From contig CM059621.1 of the NCBI GenBank assembly GCA_030435675.1, forward strand, positions 3,782,001 to 3,846,000: a stretch of 64,000 bases of DNA. The letters run 5' to 3'. This document shows positions 1-11,411 of this stretch, piece after piece. The DNA is from Steinernema hermaphroditum. Taxonomy: Eukaryota; Nematoda; Chromadorea; Rhabditida; Steinernematidae. The notes beneath the pieces are model-generated. The model did no database searches. It had not been told where the DNA came from and was given only the letters and a program-made list of their open reading frames with translations. The position numbers and the translations under genes are program-made. Position 1 is the stretch's first letter; the number at the start of each line of letters is the position of its first letter.

Positions 1-666
1 CTGGTTTTGTGGATCGTTTCGAAGTGCGATATCTATAGTAGAGATACTGAAACGAGCCACCAAGGAGGACTGTGCAGGTGGACAAGACTAATGTAGTGCT
101 AGCGCTGTAGCGCCTACCGGGCAGCAGATTGGAACAGTTCGGGGAATAGCAGCCTAGATTGCTATTATGATTTCATCATTTTAGCTAACAATTCTACCTT
201 CTGGGGCTGGTGTGAAGTTCCAAGATGACGGGATGTTGGGTATCACCGCAAAAGCTGCCGCAATCACAGTAATAGTCATTTCCAGCCAAAATATCACTTT
301 GTTGGCCCTACGAATTGGTTTCAGAGGATAGATGAGAATGTATATTCTCTGTGCATAGATCGCCGAATTGCTGATAGCGAATAGCAACTGTATTCCCACA
401 CGCAACAATACAGGAATGCCCAGAAGAGCAGAACTTTCGGAATCATTGCTGATCACGTTAAACAAAAGCAAAATCCATTCGATACCCATGACAGCGTCAA
501 TGCCGAGCATTAGTATTATGGCCACGAAGAGCATTGCCACCGGAGATGATTCCTTCCATAGGGTTGTCAAAGGTTTGTTGTAAAATATGCGGCATAAGTA
601 GATCACAGTAATGCTTATAGGAACCAATGTGAATATATATTGTACGAGGGCCACTGTATGCAGCAT
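1..666 (-). CDS. Srbc-like 7TM chemoreceptor, 3' end outside window
   Basis: Putative chemosensory G-protein-coupled receptor of the plasma membrane. Exons are 666-198 and 153-1 (continuing past the window edge), joined by a 44-nt intron in phase 1. The start is placed at the Met of MLHTVALVQYIF because the paralogue at 43365 begins at exactly the equivalent position and both first exons are 469 nt. Several hydrophobic segments are visible. The motif QRIYILIYPLK follows TM3, and the second exon reads GCYSPNCSNLLPGRRYSA, matching the paralogue. The extracellular CxxxxC and the general order resemble the nematode Srbc family, but the class assignment is by eye. An in-frame ATG 37 codons upstream (777) is possible but not conserved. 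Confidence 0.75.
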
Positions 667-1466
667 GTTGTGATAGCAGATCGTTGTGAACAGTTGCCTT
701 CTTTTAAGAGGGCGCGCTTTGAAATGACGGATCGCTGAAGCAGGTGAAGCGACGAGCTCATTAGACAATGCACTCAACGATAATTGCGGTAGATCGTTTC
801 CTATACAAACACGAAAACACTATTACTAGAAGTTGTCAGGTTGTAAATAGCGTAGGACTGGAGACGGACCGTAGTTGTACGAGACGAATAATGCTAGGGT
901 GTAGGCAGACATAACAACACGATTTGGACTACAAGAACGCTTAAGTTACTTACCGATGGACTTTCTATGTTGTATGTCGTTACACGTTTGCGGAAAGTAA
1001 TTTGATAACATATAGTAAATTCGTTACAATTTGCGGGCAATTTGTGAAAAATACACAAACTGTAGTTGATGACCGTGGTGTCCTTTCTGTTTTCCACCCT
1101 GTGTTGAGCTTTTCATATTTCCTATAGTATGTAAGCTGTGGTTGCATAAGAACATAAAATTAATTTACGAACACAAGGTTTCGCATGAAGCTGATCGAAA
1201 GCGTTTGCGCGACCTGTTTTTTCCGGCTGTTTACGATGATATTCTGTAGGAAAAATCTCACAGGGAAGCTCAAGCGTTATATTATATGTTACGAGGCTCA
1301 ACTGGCTATGTCGTGCAAAACGTCGTAAGAGTAAGATTGTTTAACACCAGTCACTGCTTCCCATCTGGCTTCAATGGCAGATACGACAGAGAAATCGAGA
1401 GCGAGACCGTGGTAGTAGCAACCTTATCGTAATACAAACGAAATTGGCCTCAAGGATATGCCGGTC
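667..1466. other. intergenic, nothing recognised
   Basis: AT-rich sequence upstream of the Srbc-like gene. Only short ORFs without recognisable similarity are seen. Promoter elements of the flanking gene may lie here, but none can be identified. Confidence 0.5.
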
Positions 1467-1645
1467 TCAAAACAAAAAGGTGGCGTGTGGTGACATACAT
1501 GAACGTGGTTCAATTGAATAATCGTGTGAAACTTCGTGTGAACATACACAGGGAAAAGAATTAGGGTAAAAACTTTGCGTTGTTTATGTAACTACTCTGT
1601 TAGCGTTTCTCGAACAAGCCTGCTTATTGAATAAATGCTATGTAT
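1467..1645 (+). repeat. dispersed direct repeat, copy 1
   Basis: From TCTCAAAACAAAAAGGTGGCG through ATGAACGTGGTTCAATTG to GCGTTTCTCGAACAAGCCTG and TATTGAATAAATG this segment matches 3181-3365 in the same orientation with small indels. The two copies are about 1.7 kb apart. No coding potential is seen. Confidence 0.7.
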
Positions 1646-1654
1646 CGGGACCTT

Positions 1655-1960
1655 TCATTTGTGTCGATCGAATGAGCTCATGGTCGTTGGCGCAAATGAT
1701 CGCCCGGCTCTCAGAACGTCTGGAACACGAGGATTTTTGGATTCTGGAATTCCACAGTTTTGCTAAGAAAGGTATCAGCACCGCCCGACCACCCTATCTG
1801 CGCCTCTACGGACGTCAGCACTTCCTCCGATGCCCGCTAAAACTGATGAGACCTCTGATCAATGTATGCGGAAATCGTTTCCAGCCGAAGGTAGAAGGAG
1901 ATAAGCGCCAATGACAGTTTGCTCATGCGTCGAACTGCCCAAGATGTCAGTGCAATGAAG
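1655..1960 (+). repeat. R1 family copy (degenerate)
   Basis: Contains the R1 blocks GGCGCAAATGATCGCCC, CCGCCCGACCACCC and ACTGATGAGACCTCTGATCA, followed by CCAGCCGAAGGTAGAAG. These match the order seen in the copies at 21085 and 31425. The short ORFs across it are unlikely to be genes. Confidence 0.6.
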
Positions 1961-2264
1961 GCATGATGGTGTGACACAGAGAATGGTGCTGTGCACCACA
2001 TTTCGGCCAAGGTTTTGGAATTGTAAGAAATATTCGGCATCCCGTTGCTACGCGGGTGAGCGGACGGCATCATCTTCCATTCGGCTGAAGAACAAGCTTG
2101 GTAATTGTAACGAATCTTCGGTTTGAGCGGGACGGTGCGACGTTTTTTTGGATGGATAGTGATCATTGCGCAGCCAAGTACGTCCGTTTACTCAACTCAT
2201 TTCTGAGTGATCAAGCAGACTACTCAAGCCGGCGACAGTAATGGAACACCCTAGCTTCGTAAGG

Positions 2265-2650
2265 TGATTAAACACGACTGTGCGCGAATTCGCACCCTCT
2301 AAGTGCTAAAAGCTAACTAGCCTGTCGGCGATAAACATACGAAAGGTCTGATGGCTTTTCAGATGGAAACACCAACAGCCCTGCGGGCGGCAGTTCATAT
2401 AATCATTTTTATTGTAGTCTAACTCGGTAGACAATTAGTGACCTATAGTTGCCCCAAGGCATACTGGTAGTGAACCGGTCGCTTTTGAACTATTTGCGTG
2501 GGCTCACTGTTTTATATGTAGTCGGTAGGACTCGGTTCAACGCCGATTCAATTTTCAACTCGATTCAACGTTCACCGGGTGCCTATTCTGTCCGTGTCTG
2601 AAACCAACCGCTCCCCGGCACACGGAAAAATACACAAACACAGCGTCGTT
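2265..2650 (+). repeat. R2 SINE-like element (degenerate copy)
   Basis: Shares GCGCGAATTCGCACCCTC, AAAAGCTAACTAGCC and CAGCCCTGCGGGCGGCA with the R2 copy at 20105. It ends in a degraded CACGGAAAAATACACAAACACAG block. The tRNA-like box is no longer clear. Confidence 0.55.
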
Positions 2651-3180
2651 TCTCTACAATAGGAATTAGCGAATCAAAGAGTCTTCCGAAATTGGGTTCA
2701 CGGCAGATGGCACTGAGAAATGGTAAAAAGACAGGCAGTGTATTTTACACGAAGTTCACAAAAACAGATGAATATCAAATGTTTTTGTGGATGTTTTCAC
2801 ACACAAAACTAATTATAAAATTGAAGCGGAAGGGAAGAATTGTTAAAAACAAAGAACGCGGAAACTGTTGTGATTGAAAACGCGTGAATTGCGGAAATCC
2901 GTGGTTAACGATTAACCAAAAATCATCGGTAAGTAGCGTTACCGTATCTTAGCACAAGAATTTAAGGCATTTGGAGTCTTGGACTGAAATCCAGCTTGTG
3001 AATTTATGATGCGAAGTGCTTAAAAGAGCCGTTAAATACACGCATAAACAATTATGATAACAACGCGCACCAGCGCAGTGGACAACGAAGGTACAACTTC
3101 GTCGATATTCTGCGAAACTCCGACAGAAATAGTAACAACCCATAACTGGTCAAATGCAGACACATCTGCCTCATATACAG
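2651..3180. other. intergenic, nothing recognised
   Basis: AT-rich stretch between the R2 copy and the second direct repeat. No convincing ORF or structured element is seen. Confidence 0.45.
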
Positions 3181-3365
3181 ATCTCAAAATAAAAAAAGTG
3201 GCGCAATTGAAGAAGTTCGCGAACAGCGAATATATATGAACGTGGTTCAATTGTATCGACGTGTGAAAATTCATATGAACATAGACAGAAAAAACAAATA
3301 ACGTTTGTTTTGTGACTACATTGTTAGCGTTTCTCGAACAGACCTGCCTATTGAATAAATATGAT
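3181..3365 (+). repeat. dispersed direct repeat, copy 2
   Basis: Second copy of the 1467-1645 repeat, sharing ATGAACGTGGTTCAATTG and GCGTTTCTCGAACAGACCTG. It lies immediately beside the transposase relic at 3606-4732, so it could be transposon flank. No terminal inverted repeat was found to prove this. Confidence 0.7.
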
Positions 3366-3605
3366 GTTTCGAAGTCTGGTGGCGCTTAGACACGATGCCC
3401 TTCAGCGGTGCATTAAACAGACGATGCAACAGACGAAGACGGGAACGTTTCATTAAAGACGCTGGCTTAAGAAAAGACAGATAACGACTGTAATAAAAAT
3501 ACACCATAAGAACATAGCGTAAAATTACTAGTTGCTTGTTACCCAATGCTAAATGACAGCGTCTAGTACCTGGTGGGGCATAAATACTGTAAGTGGAAAA
3601 ACTGC

Positions 3606-4732
3606 TCATAACTTTTCATTTACGACAAAGAAACAAAATGAATTCATAACTGTAAGATTGGCGAGGAAATTCTGTACAACATACTTGAACTCTGTTCGAA
3701 ATGCCCTCCTTGACAGTTTGATTAAGGCGTTCAGACGATTCTGGAAATTCTTCAGGATTCCCGCGGTGACTTTTGGCATTATTTCCTTCCAAGCGGTCTT
3801 CAGAGAGCGCTCCAGGGAATTCACACTATCGTGGCTTGTAGCGCATACGTTTGTCTCTAGGACTGACCAAACAGCGAAGTCGAGAGGGTTGAGGACCGGA
3901 GAGTTCCGCAGCCAAACATCTTTCCTCTTGACCCAACATCCTTCCTTCACATAGTTGGCTGTGACAAGACAAGGGTATCCTTGGCTCCATGGCCAGGCGT
4001 CCAGTCCTGCTGAAACGTCCATGCGGTGTCGAGGGACAGATCTAGGGCCAAGGATTTCACCACGCCGTTCAGAACCAGGTTTCGGCAGTTCTCGCCATGG
4101 CAGGTCACCTTTTTTTTCATTGGCGTCGAAGAAAACGAGCTCTACGTTACCAAGTCCAGAAACCCCGGCCCAAACCATGATGGACTTTGGGAAATGACTC
4201 TTTTCGATGGTGACGTTGCGGGGAGAGCCTTTCGGAAGACGTTCACAGTGATCCCGGGTGTTTCGCACCGGGTCAACGATGAAAATCTTCTCATCCGAGA
4301 ACAGGATTTTCTGGGTGTTTCCTCCGCGGACTTCGACCTTTATCTTCCGACACTTGTCCTGTCTTACGGCTTTCATTTTGATCGTCCAAGAGCTAGCTGT
4401 ATGCCATCTTGTAGGAGTCGAGTCCGCGATTTTCTTTCACAAATTTTCTCTGCGATCCCTCAATGACTCCCTCCTATTCGACCAGTTTTCTTATGGATAC
4501 GGCCAGATTCTGCTTGATCTTGTTCCAGATGGCTTCTGTGGTCCTTGCTGTTTTGGACTGTTCTCGGTCTTCCACTTATTTGGCGAACCGTGATTTCTTC
4601 TGTCTCTTGAAAGTGTTTGACAAAACTCTGGACTTGAAAAAAATGGAATTTCCTTAACTTTTCAATTTCCGGAATCGGCATTCCACACTTTTAATCAGCG
4701 ATGGTAGCAAAACGGTCATTTTGGGACACCAT
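3606..4732 (-). pseudogene. Tc1/mariner-superfamily transposase relic
   Basis: A broken transposase that would cut and paste its element at TA sites. The N-terminal part (4732-4460) reads MVSQNDRFATIAD, a stop, then a helix-turn-helix-like region and the inter-helix motif SGRPRTVQNS. The catalytic part (4376-3606) has ILFSDEKIFIVD (first acidic cluster), FPKSIMVWAGVSGLG, and NSPVLNPLDFAVWSVLE (SPxLNPLDF, last catalytic Asp). It then runs into the usual alpha-helical C-terminus. The region between the two catalytic blocks is out of frame and the N- and C-terminal parts lie in different frames, so it cannot encode an active enzyme. Terminal inverted repeats were not found. Confidence 0.8.
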
Positions 4733-4789
4733 TTTGTCGAAGGGGCAAGGAGAAAAATAACAGGGGAAACAGTAATCCTAGATAAGGTA

Positions 4790-5035
4790 ACTTAAGGTGA
4801 CTTGAAGGGCAACGTTGACGTTGAATTAAGAGAGGATCCTTTCAATTGCATCGCTGGCGATTGATTGGGTCGTCCAATAACTCTTTCTGAATGCGTGGAG
4901 TGAGCGCTCATTCTTACACGTCGGTGTTGGTACAGTACTAGGCCGGCTCCTAGAAGGCCTGGTACTACAGGGAGGTATAGTTCCATTGTGTTGCTATGAA
5001 GGCCGTCACTAACACCCGACCACTCGGAGCCCAAA
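4790..5035 (-). repeat. R1 family fragment
   Basis: On the - strand this carries the R1 blocks TACCAGGCCTTCTAGGAGCC, GAGCGCTCACTCCACGCATT and CAGAAAGAGTTATTGGACGA, as in the copy at 16226-16860. The 80-codon ORF here is repeat-derived. Confidence 0.6.
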
Positions 5036-5658
5036 GCCCGTTGAAATATACGAGAAGATCTAACTCGTCATACTGATCTTCTGATTTGACTTTTTGTTAA
5101 TGTGTTTACCTGGTAGGTTCTTAAACGATTCCGAGTAGATATGATGTATGCGTTGTATTTGCCTTTTTATCTTTTGCCAGCACTTATGGCGGATTCTAAA
5201 AATCATAACAAGAGCCAATTTTAACATTTATAGCAGCACGATAATGTTGAGCAATTGTCGAACATGTACTGAACGAAAACATCTCATTAGCTGAATGGGT
5301 ATTAACGGTGTGTCGCTCTTTGTTGGCGAAGTCACGCAACGAGCTCACCCCGGAGCTCCGTAAATGCTTTATTAAAGTTCTGTTAAACGTGTTCCGACTG
5401 CAACATCTAGCGAGGGTTGGAAGTTAACATATAGTGCGGGGGGAACTACAAGGGTACTTACTTTATTCATACTTTCAGGCGTGACCTCGACCTCCACAAG
5501 TTCCTATAAGTTACCCCAGAGAGCACAGTTTATATCACACTTCGAACCAAAGAACCGTAACTAACCTCTTAAATATCCTTCTCTCTCCAATAGTGCTTAC
5601 TGCGGTCCATCAAGTTTCGAGGTAGCCAAATTCTCCATCATTTTCGAACCGAGCCGCT
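5036..5658. other. upstream region of the Srx gene at 5659
   Basis: Non-coding AT-rich sequence. It should hold the promoter and 5'UTR of the + strand Srx gene, but no specific element can be named. Confidence 0.4.
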
Positions 5659-6819
5659 ATGAATAGTAGTTTTGAATTCGGCTTCGAGCTTCAAGGACGA
5701 GGCGAAGTCACATCTCAGGATATCGCCGTTGGGATTCTCATGTTCGTGGTAAATATCCATCGTCTTTTCGGAAAAATATATATCTTTTCAGATCTCGACA
5801 ACAGCAGTTTTCCTTGGCGTTGCCAACGTTTTCATCATCCATCAAATGGAGATGTTTCACAATGCGTTCGGATACTTCTGGGCTAGTAGAACAGTTGGAG
5901 AGATTGTCACAAATTCGGCCAATGCATTTTACGCCGCTCCTATTACACTAATGTACGACATACCGCGCTAAATTATCAATAAGGAACCATTTAGCCAACC
6001 CACTGATGTCCCAATATCCTGGGGTATCGTGTGCTACATATTGACTTTTGTATTTGCCGTCAGTTCGTGCTTGTTCCACAACATTGTATCGCTGAATCGC
6101 TTTGTGGCTGTCACCTACGCCTGCAAGTATCAACAACTGTTCAGCAAGAAGAACTGCATCACGATTATAATCGCAGTTGTTCTGTGCGTGTCTCCTGTAG
6201 GAGCATTCTTCTTTGGTAAGCTCCTGCCCTGCCTTATCTGAGCCGCTTATAGTTGTTCCCTGTAGCCTTATAGGATATAGTCCACAACATTATGAATTTG
6301 TACACCTGAAATGTTTCGAGAAGCCCGATTTGGAGTATTCACCTTTGACTACAGTACTATACCGCATTTGTTGGGCCTCGTGTTTAGTCTGTATTTTCGT
6401 TGATCTTGGCACTCTCATACGGATTGTCTATCTGAGGAAAGTTCGAAAGATCATTAAGGATAAGAAGTTCGACAGAGATATACGCTTTTTCGCCCAGGTA
6501 ACGGTCCTTTGTGATATTTCCTTAAAGTTTGTTTCAGACCTCTGTTCAAAACGTCATTATGGTGGTCGCTTCGACATTTGTCGTTATCGTCAACAACAGA
6601 GTAAACGTGAAGTTCGGTCTGCGCCTAGCGGCATTTAATCTTCTGCTGATTTCTCAATTAACAAACTCGTAGGCGTGTTCTTTGAACAATGGCTATGACG
6701 ATAGACGATTCAGGCTGGCACTTTTTGTCTTCAACCCGGAGATTCGAGCGCGAATACGAATCAAGATCTCCGAATTTCGTGGGTCTTCACTTTTTGGCCA
6801 CACAGCCACGACGAGTTGA
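5659..6819 (+). CDS. Srx-family 7TM chemoreceptor (srx A)
   Basis: Predicted chemosensory GPCR of 320 residues. Exons: 5659-5748, 5792-5952, 5995-6215, 6253-6497, 6538-6668, 6705-6819. Phases are 0,2,1,0,2 and every junction closes in frame. Srx hallmarks are visible: the N-terminal FGFELQGRG, TM2 with HNAFGYFWASRTVGE, TM3 with LNRFVAVTYACKYQQLFS, then PCSLIGYSPQHYEF in the extracellular loop, DIRFFAQ before TM6, and the closing FVFNPEIRAR after TM7. There is an intron after DIRFFAQ but none after the YLRK motif, which differs from srx C, D and E. The gene appears intact. Its 3' end faces that of srx B, and a mariner element lies between them. Confidence 0.85.
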
Positions 6820-6894
6820 AAGTTCTATGCCTTGAACTGCTTCATGACCACGTAGTTCGGACGACTAATAGTCAACGTTACTGCTTTTATTTTA

Positions 6895-7809
6895 TTGGGT
6901 TGATGCATAATAAATGAGCCTTTTTGAAAGTAGATATTTATTACCAAAAAGGCACACAACCTAATCAAGGTATTCGCCGTTAGCATCAACAACTTCGGCC
7001 CACTTCGAGGACAAGAGCCGGATCTCTGGTTCATAGAACACAAGGGGTTTGGGGTCGAAAAATGTTTTGGTCCAATTTTCGACCTTTTTACCTTATTCTA
7101 AGTGATTTCCTTCGATATCGTCGCTTATTGATTAACACTTATGACAGTAAGATAGAGCTATGAGTGTGCTATATGAATGTGCAATATCAGTCTATCAGCT
7201 CAAAACGAAGAGCCAATTTCGAGGTCAGCTTGAAAATATGAGATGTCGGGCAGTGGTACTTTTCGGGAATCTAAGGGTCATTTTTTCCACTTGTGGCCTT
7301 TGTTTCATTAAAGTTGAAATGAGCTCGTGGAGTCAGTATGTGGGCATGGTAGCTGTGAGTGATAGCTACCTAATGCATACCTTTGTTGCCTGTTATAATA
7401 CTCAACCAATTGGAAACGTTGGAGTTAACAGAACATGGTGATCCGAGAAGGCCATATTTTTTAGACTGCGTCACTTTCTGATATATGACGAACACATCGA
7501 TAGGTGCGTTCAGTAGGTTAGACCCAAGGATGTACGTGATTAAAAGCAGTCAGCGTCCATAACACAATTAATACCATAGGAAGCCCGCACATGACTTAGC
7601 ATTTCGCCATCTCGAGGTGCCAAAAAATGACCGTCAAGATAGAGTAGACCTGCAACAGCAAGAGGAATGCAGTGGACAAGCGGCGAATCATAAAATGGAG
7701 TGAGAGTTCGCTGTACTAAACAACGCGCCTATCAATTATGCCCTATGGGTACACATGGCGAAATTAAAGGATGTTTACCAAATGGCTCATTTTCAATGCA
7801 TCAACCCAA
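6895..7809 (-). mobile_element. deleted mariner element with TA target duplication
   Basis: The left end TTGGGTTGATGCATAATAAA (6895) and right end TGCATCAACCCAA (to 7809) are inverted repeats, each flanked directly by TA. On the - strand just inside the left end the sequence reads FYEPEIRLLSSKW then VDANGEYLD and a stop. That is the usual C-terminus of a mariner transposase. At 915 bp it is shorter than a full mariner (about 1.3 kb) and no intact transposase frame remains, so it is a non-autonomous deletion derivative. Confidence 0.8.
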
Positions 7810-7854
7810 TATTTCTATCCAGTATTTAAACTGCATTAAAAATTGCATCACGTT

Positions 7855-9181
7855 CTACTTCTGTGTTGAATCCGTCTGCCCAGTCGTCGCGTAAATCCTC
7901 GGGTTTGATTTCTTGATGCAGAAGCAGCTCGCACTCAACAATTTGCGGACTTCCGGATTGAAAATTATGAGGCACAGCCTGAGCTTGCTTTTAGAATGAA
8001 CCAAACACAAGTCATGCCTACCCGTTAGTAAGATAAACCAAGATACGGCCTTCAAAAACAATAACTGAAAGTGCCGTTCTGTCGTCGTGTTTTTCATTAT
8101 TAAGCACTGAAAGAAGAATGAGACCACCGACCATGTTCACGTTTTGGATGGCCGTCTGAAAAGGTTTTGAAATCACTGTGCTGTAAAAGAGATTTGCGCC
8201 ACCTGGACAAAAAAGCGCACGTTACGCTTAAACGCCGCTTCTTTAGCTGCTTCCTTATTTCTTACTTTGATGTGGATAATCTTGTACAGGGTGATGCAGT
8301 CATTGATGAGTGAAAGCATGCATAGAGCTGTACATCCTCTGTTTATAGCTGTAGCTAAAGGTGAGTAGCTCCGATCGACATCCGGAAAAGGCACAAAGAT
8401 GAATTCGTAGAATTTTGGGGCATATCCGATTAAGTTGCATGGTATAACTGCAGATTCAAAAGCAGATAAAGAAGCAGCACGTTCCGCTTACTCAGATATA
8501 ATGACATCATGAAGGCAACCTGAATCCACGTGAAGATGATCATGATCTTTGTTGTTTTCATCGTAAAGATCAACTTGTATTTGATAGGTGCGCAAACAGC
8601 AAGCATTCGGTTCGCTGCCACGTATTGGTGCATAGCACACGCACCGGCAGCGAAGAAGTAGCAGGTAATGAAGGATGCTACTGCAAATGAAGGAGGGACA
8701 ATGGTGGGCTGTCTAAAAGCAGGATTATTCCGACCAATAATAATAATTGCATCACAGAAACGTCTAAATCTCCGCTTGGTCGCTTTGCCCTTCCCCTTCC
8801 CTTATGCAATATGAAAAAGAGTTCTTTTTTTTGGCCTACTCCAGGCAAGTCTAAACATTTTTCCTTACAAGATAGTGACAGGTCCCAGGTAAGCGACGTG
8901 TACTAAGGCGGCACCTATTTCTCCAATCGTTCGGCTCACCCAAAAGGCACCAAAAGCATTGTGGAAGATAGGTAGTTTTTTGATGGAGTAGACATTCAAC
9001 AATGCGACAAAAACAGTGGCAAGACTCAACTGAAAATTGACGTAATTGAAACACGAGTGCAAAGCGTATACCAACTGACCAGCATCATCGAGAGCCCTAC
9101 CAAAATGTCCAACACGGATGCAGTTCCACGGCTTTGTACATCAGCGCCCCACACGAATTCTGAGGACTGCGACAACGGCAT
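7855..9181 (-). CDS. Srx-family 7TM chemoreceptor (srx B)
   Basis: Predicted GPCR of 331 residues. Exons on the - strand: 9181-9080, 9029-8869, 8712-8492, 8447-8203, 8155-8022, 7987-7855. All phases agree with srx A (0,2,1,0,2). The first exon reads SSEFVWGADVQSRG and TM2 carries HNAFGAFWVSRTIGE. TM3 ends in ANRMLAVCAPIKYKLIFT, followed by PCNLIGYAPKFYEF, VRFFVQ and IIFNPEVRK. The most divergent points are Ala-Asn-Arg instead of Leu-Asn-Arg and a basic Lys/Ala-rich insertion in the third cytoplasmic loop (KVRNKEAAKEAAFK). One donor is GTGGCG, weaker than its neighbours. Confidence 0.82.
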
Positions 9182-10119
9182 CAGGGCGGTAGAGATTGAG
9201 AAAGTGTTCTAAAAATGCCAAACACCTTAGCTGTATCAGCTGCTTGGTGAGCCTCTAAGGGCTAATGTATGAAAACACCTGAATGTACTGGAAAAGAGCA
9301 TGCATATGAGATAATCTCTGCCATCATTCCTTTTGCTTACTATACGAGGAATCTAATGGCAGTGTGGTTACATAACAAACTTAAGGCTGCAGCCTGACGA
9401 AGCTGATGTTCACTGGTTCAGCTGTGACGACAGCATATGGGAAGTGTTTTCGTTTTTATGCAATAACGAACGTGCGTATTCAAACAACCTACATCTGAAC
9501 ACGTCCGACCTTTTTGCAGAATACTTAGAAGCGCAGTAGTAACAAAGTAAGTACCAAAGTAGCAAGTTTATACTTATAACTCCACAGTTCCAATATTAAC
9601 CTCGACCACGAAATAATCAGCGCTATGATTTGCCGTTTGCATATTGCATTCCTCCTGACTTTGGAGGACTGTTCTATCCAGATGGTCCTTAATCTAAAGA
9701 CCTCCACATTGCCAAATGCGACGTGATGTACGGGGTTCCTATAGTTTTAACTGTGTGATGCACACTGACGGCCTTCGATCACGTACATTGTTGGTTCTAA
9801 CCTGCTGACGTGTTCGGAACACGTCCCAATACGAGCTATCCCGGACCTTAAGCAAATCAGCGATTGCAGACATGAGAAACTATTGATTGGATAAGGCTGC
9901 GACCTACTCGGCGTGATCTGTGTGCTTTTTTCATCTGCCACAGGGTATTTTTATTCCCCACCAGTAAATGGCTGGAACTTGAAGCACAGTTCTAGCAGAT
10001 TTTATTAACATGAGCTAGTTTCATGCAGCACAACACACAATAGCAATGCTGAACATGAAGCTAATCAGCGATTGCGGACATAAGAAACTAGTGATTTGTG
10101 AAGCTTTTGACGCAAGAAA
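9182..10119. other. intergenic with one short repeat
   Basis: A segment around 9765-9830 (ATCACGTACATTGTTGGTTCTAACCT) is the inverse of one at about 7490-7555, inside the mariner element. It may be another remnant of that element. Nothing else is recognised. Confidence 0.4.
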
Positions 10120-11411
10120 CTAGCGGTGCTGCCGCCTTTTCTCAAGCATTTCATCGAACATTTTGAAGAACTTGTCAAATTCATTTTGCTTTCCTTCATT
10201 CTTGTCCGACACTTTCGACTCCGCTCCAATAACCGACTTACAAACAAGCGTTTTCACAAGATATGGATGACATCGAAAGAAGATAAGCGGCATGACCAAT
10301 GAATATAGCGGGAAAACTGCAAAAGTCTCAGCTACGAGAATCGTTAAGAGAAGATCATGGTTCCAGTTTGTGACGGCTAGGATGGATATAACAAGTACCG
10401 CTCCTGCACTAACAACGAAGTGCGTCACCACTATTGGCATCAGTGTGCTGCTCAGCGCGATATTCTGTCGGATTTGAAGCTTTGAAGAGAGCTGTTTACC
10501 AGTCCATTTAGTCTTCTGTAGAAACAACACATTTCGGAAGCAGAGAGTCTTGGCTTTCTTGTTCAAGACGTGTACCATCTTACACATGACTAGAATGAGA
10601 AGGTCTAGCGCAATTTGCCCAAACATATACGCCTAGAATACTATTCGTTTAACGAACTTGGGAACGATCTGTTACCGTGCCATAGTTTATGTTGCTTGGA
10701 TCTTCAAATGCCAAGTAAAACAGCTTCACATTCCAGTCGGCGGTGTGATGTAGAACAAAATAAGACATAATATGAACGCATGTGGTCTAAAAAATGCCCG
10801 CGCAAAGCGAATCTTGAGCTGTTCACCTACCATTACAACCAGTCCCATGATAACGGATTTGCGGTTATCTTTCCATTCATACGTACGAATTTGAAAGGTG
10901 CAAATTACCCGCTCAATAATAATGAAAAAGCAACTGAACACCTGGCAGTAGACCAAGTTGCCTGTGATGAAATGAGGGTAGAAGGATAACCAACGTGGAA
11001 GAAGATGTTCGCAATAGTGAACATTCCTAGTAACTCGGACAGTTTCAAATGTAGTGACAGCACAGTAGTGAACAGCAAGGAGAAGGGATACGAAGATGTG
11101 GTATTTGATCAGTATTCGAGCATGGATGTGCAGAATAATCCAGTTCAGCTGAAAGGCGCATTTTTTACACGAACTGAACCTCAGTGCTTCGCAAGAAGAC
11201 AACATTATCTTGTGAGCATTAGTTGTGAGAGGACCAGGCAGCGCAAACTTACCTTGCTTCGTAGAAGTGCACTGCACAAGAAAAATTCCAGCACAGAAGC
11301 CACCAGTCGAAATACTAAGACGCATTTATAATAACGACTATTAGCGAGTTGCTCGCCCAGATCGCAGAACTCGAATGGGCCGACAAAGACATGTTCTGAG
11401 GCAGCTGACAT
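10120..11411 (-). CDS. Sra-superfamily 7TM chemoreceptor (Srab-like)
   Basis: Predicted GPCR of 366 residues. Exons on the - strand: 11411-11253, 11148-10831, 10786-10676, 10632-10120, all phase 0. The start MSAASEHVFVGPFEFC places a Cys before TM1, as is usual in Sra/Srab/Srb/Sre proteins. TM3 is followed by FIIIERVICTFQIRTYE, matching the ER-x-x-x-T...YE signature of this superfamily. LSSKLQIRQNI precedes TM6. The C-terminal tail after PLIFFRCHPYL is long and charged (about 45 residues). The start could alternatively be the ATG at 11525. The superfamily is confident; the exact class is not. It is the only non-Srx, non-Srbc receptor in the first cluster. Confidence 0.72.
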
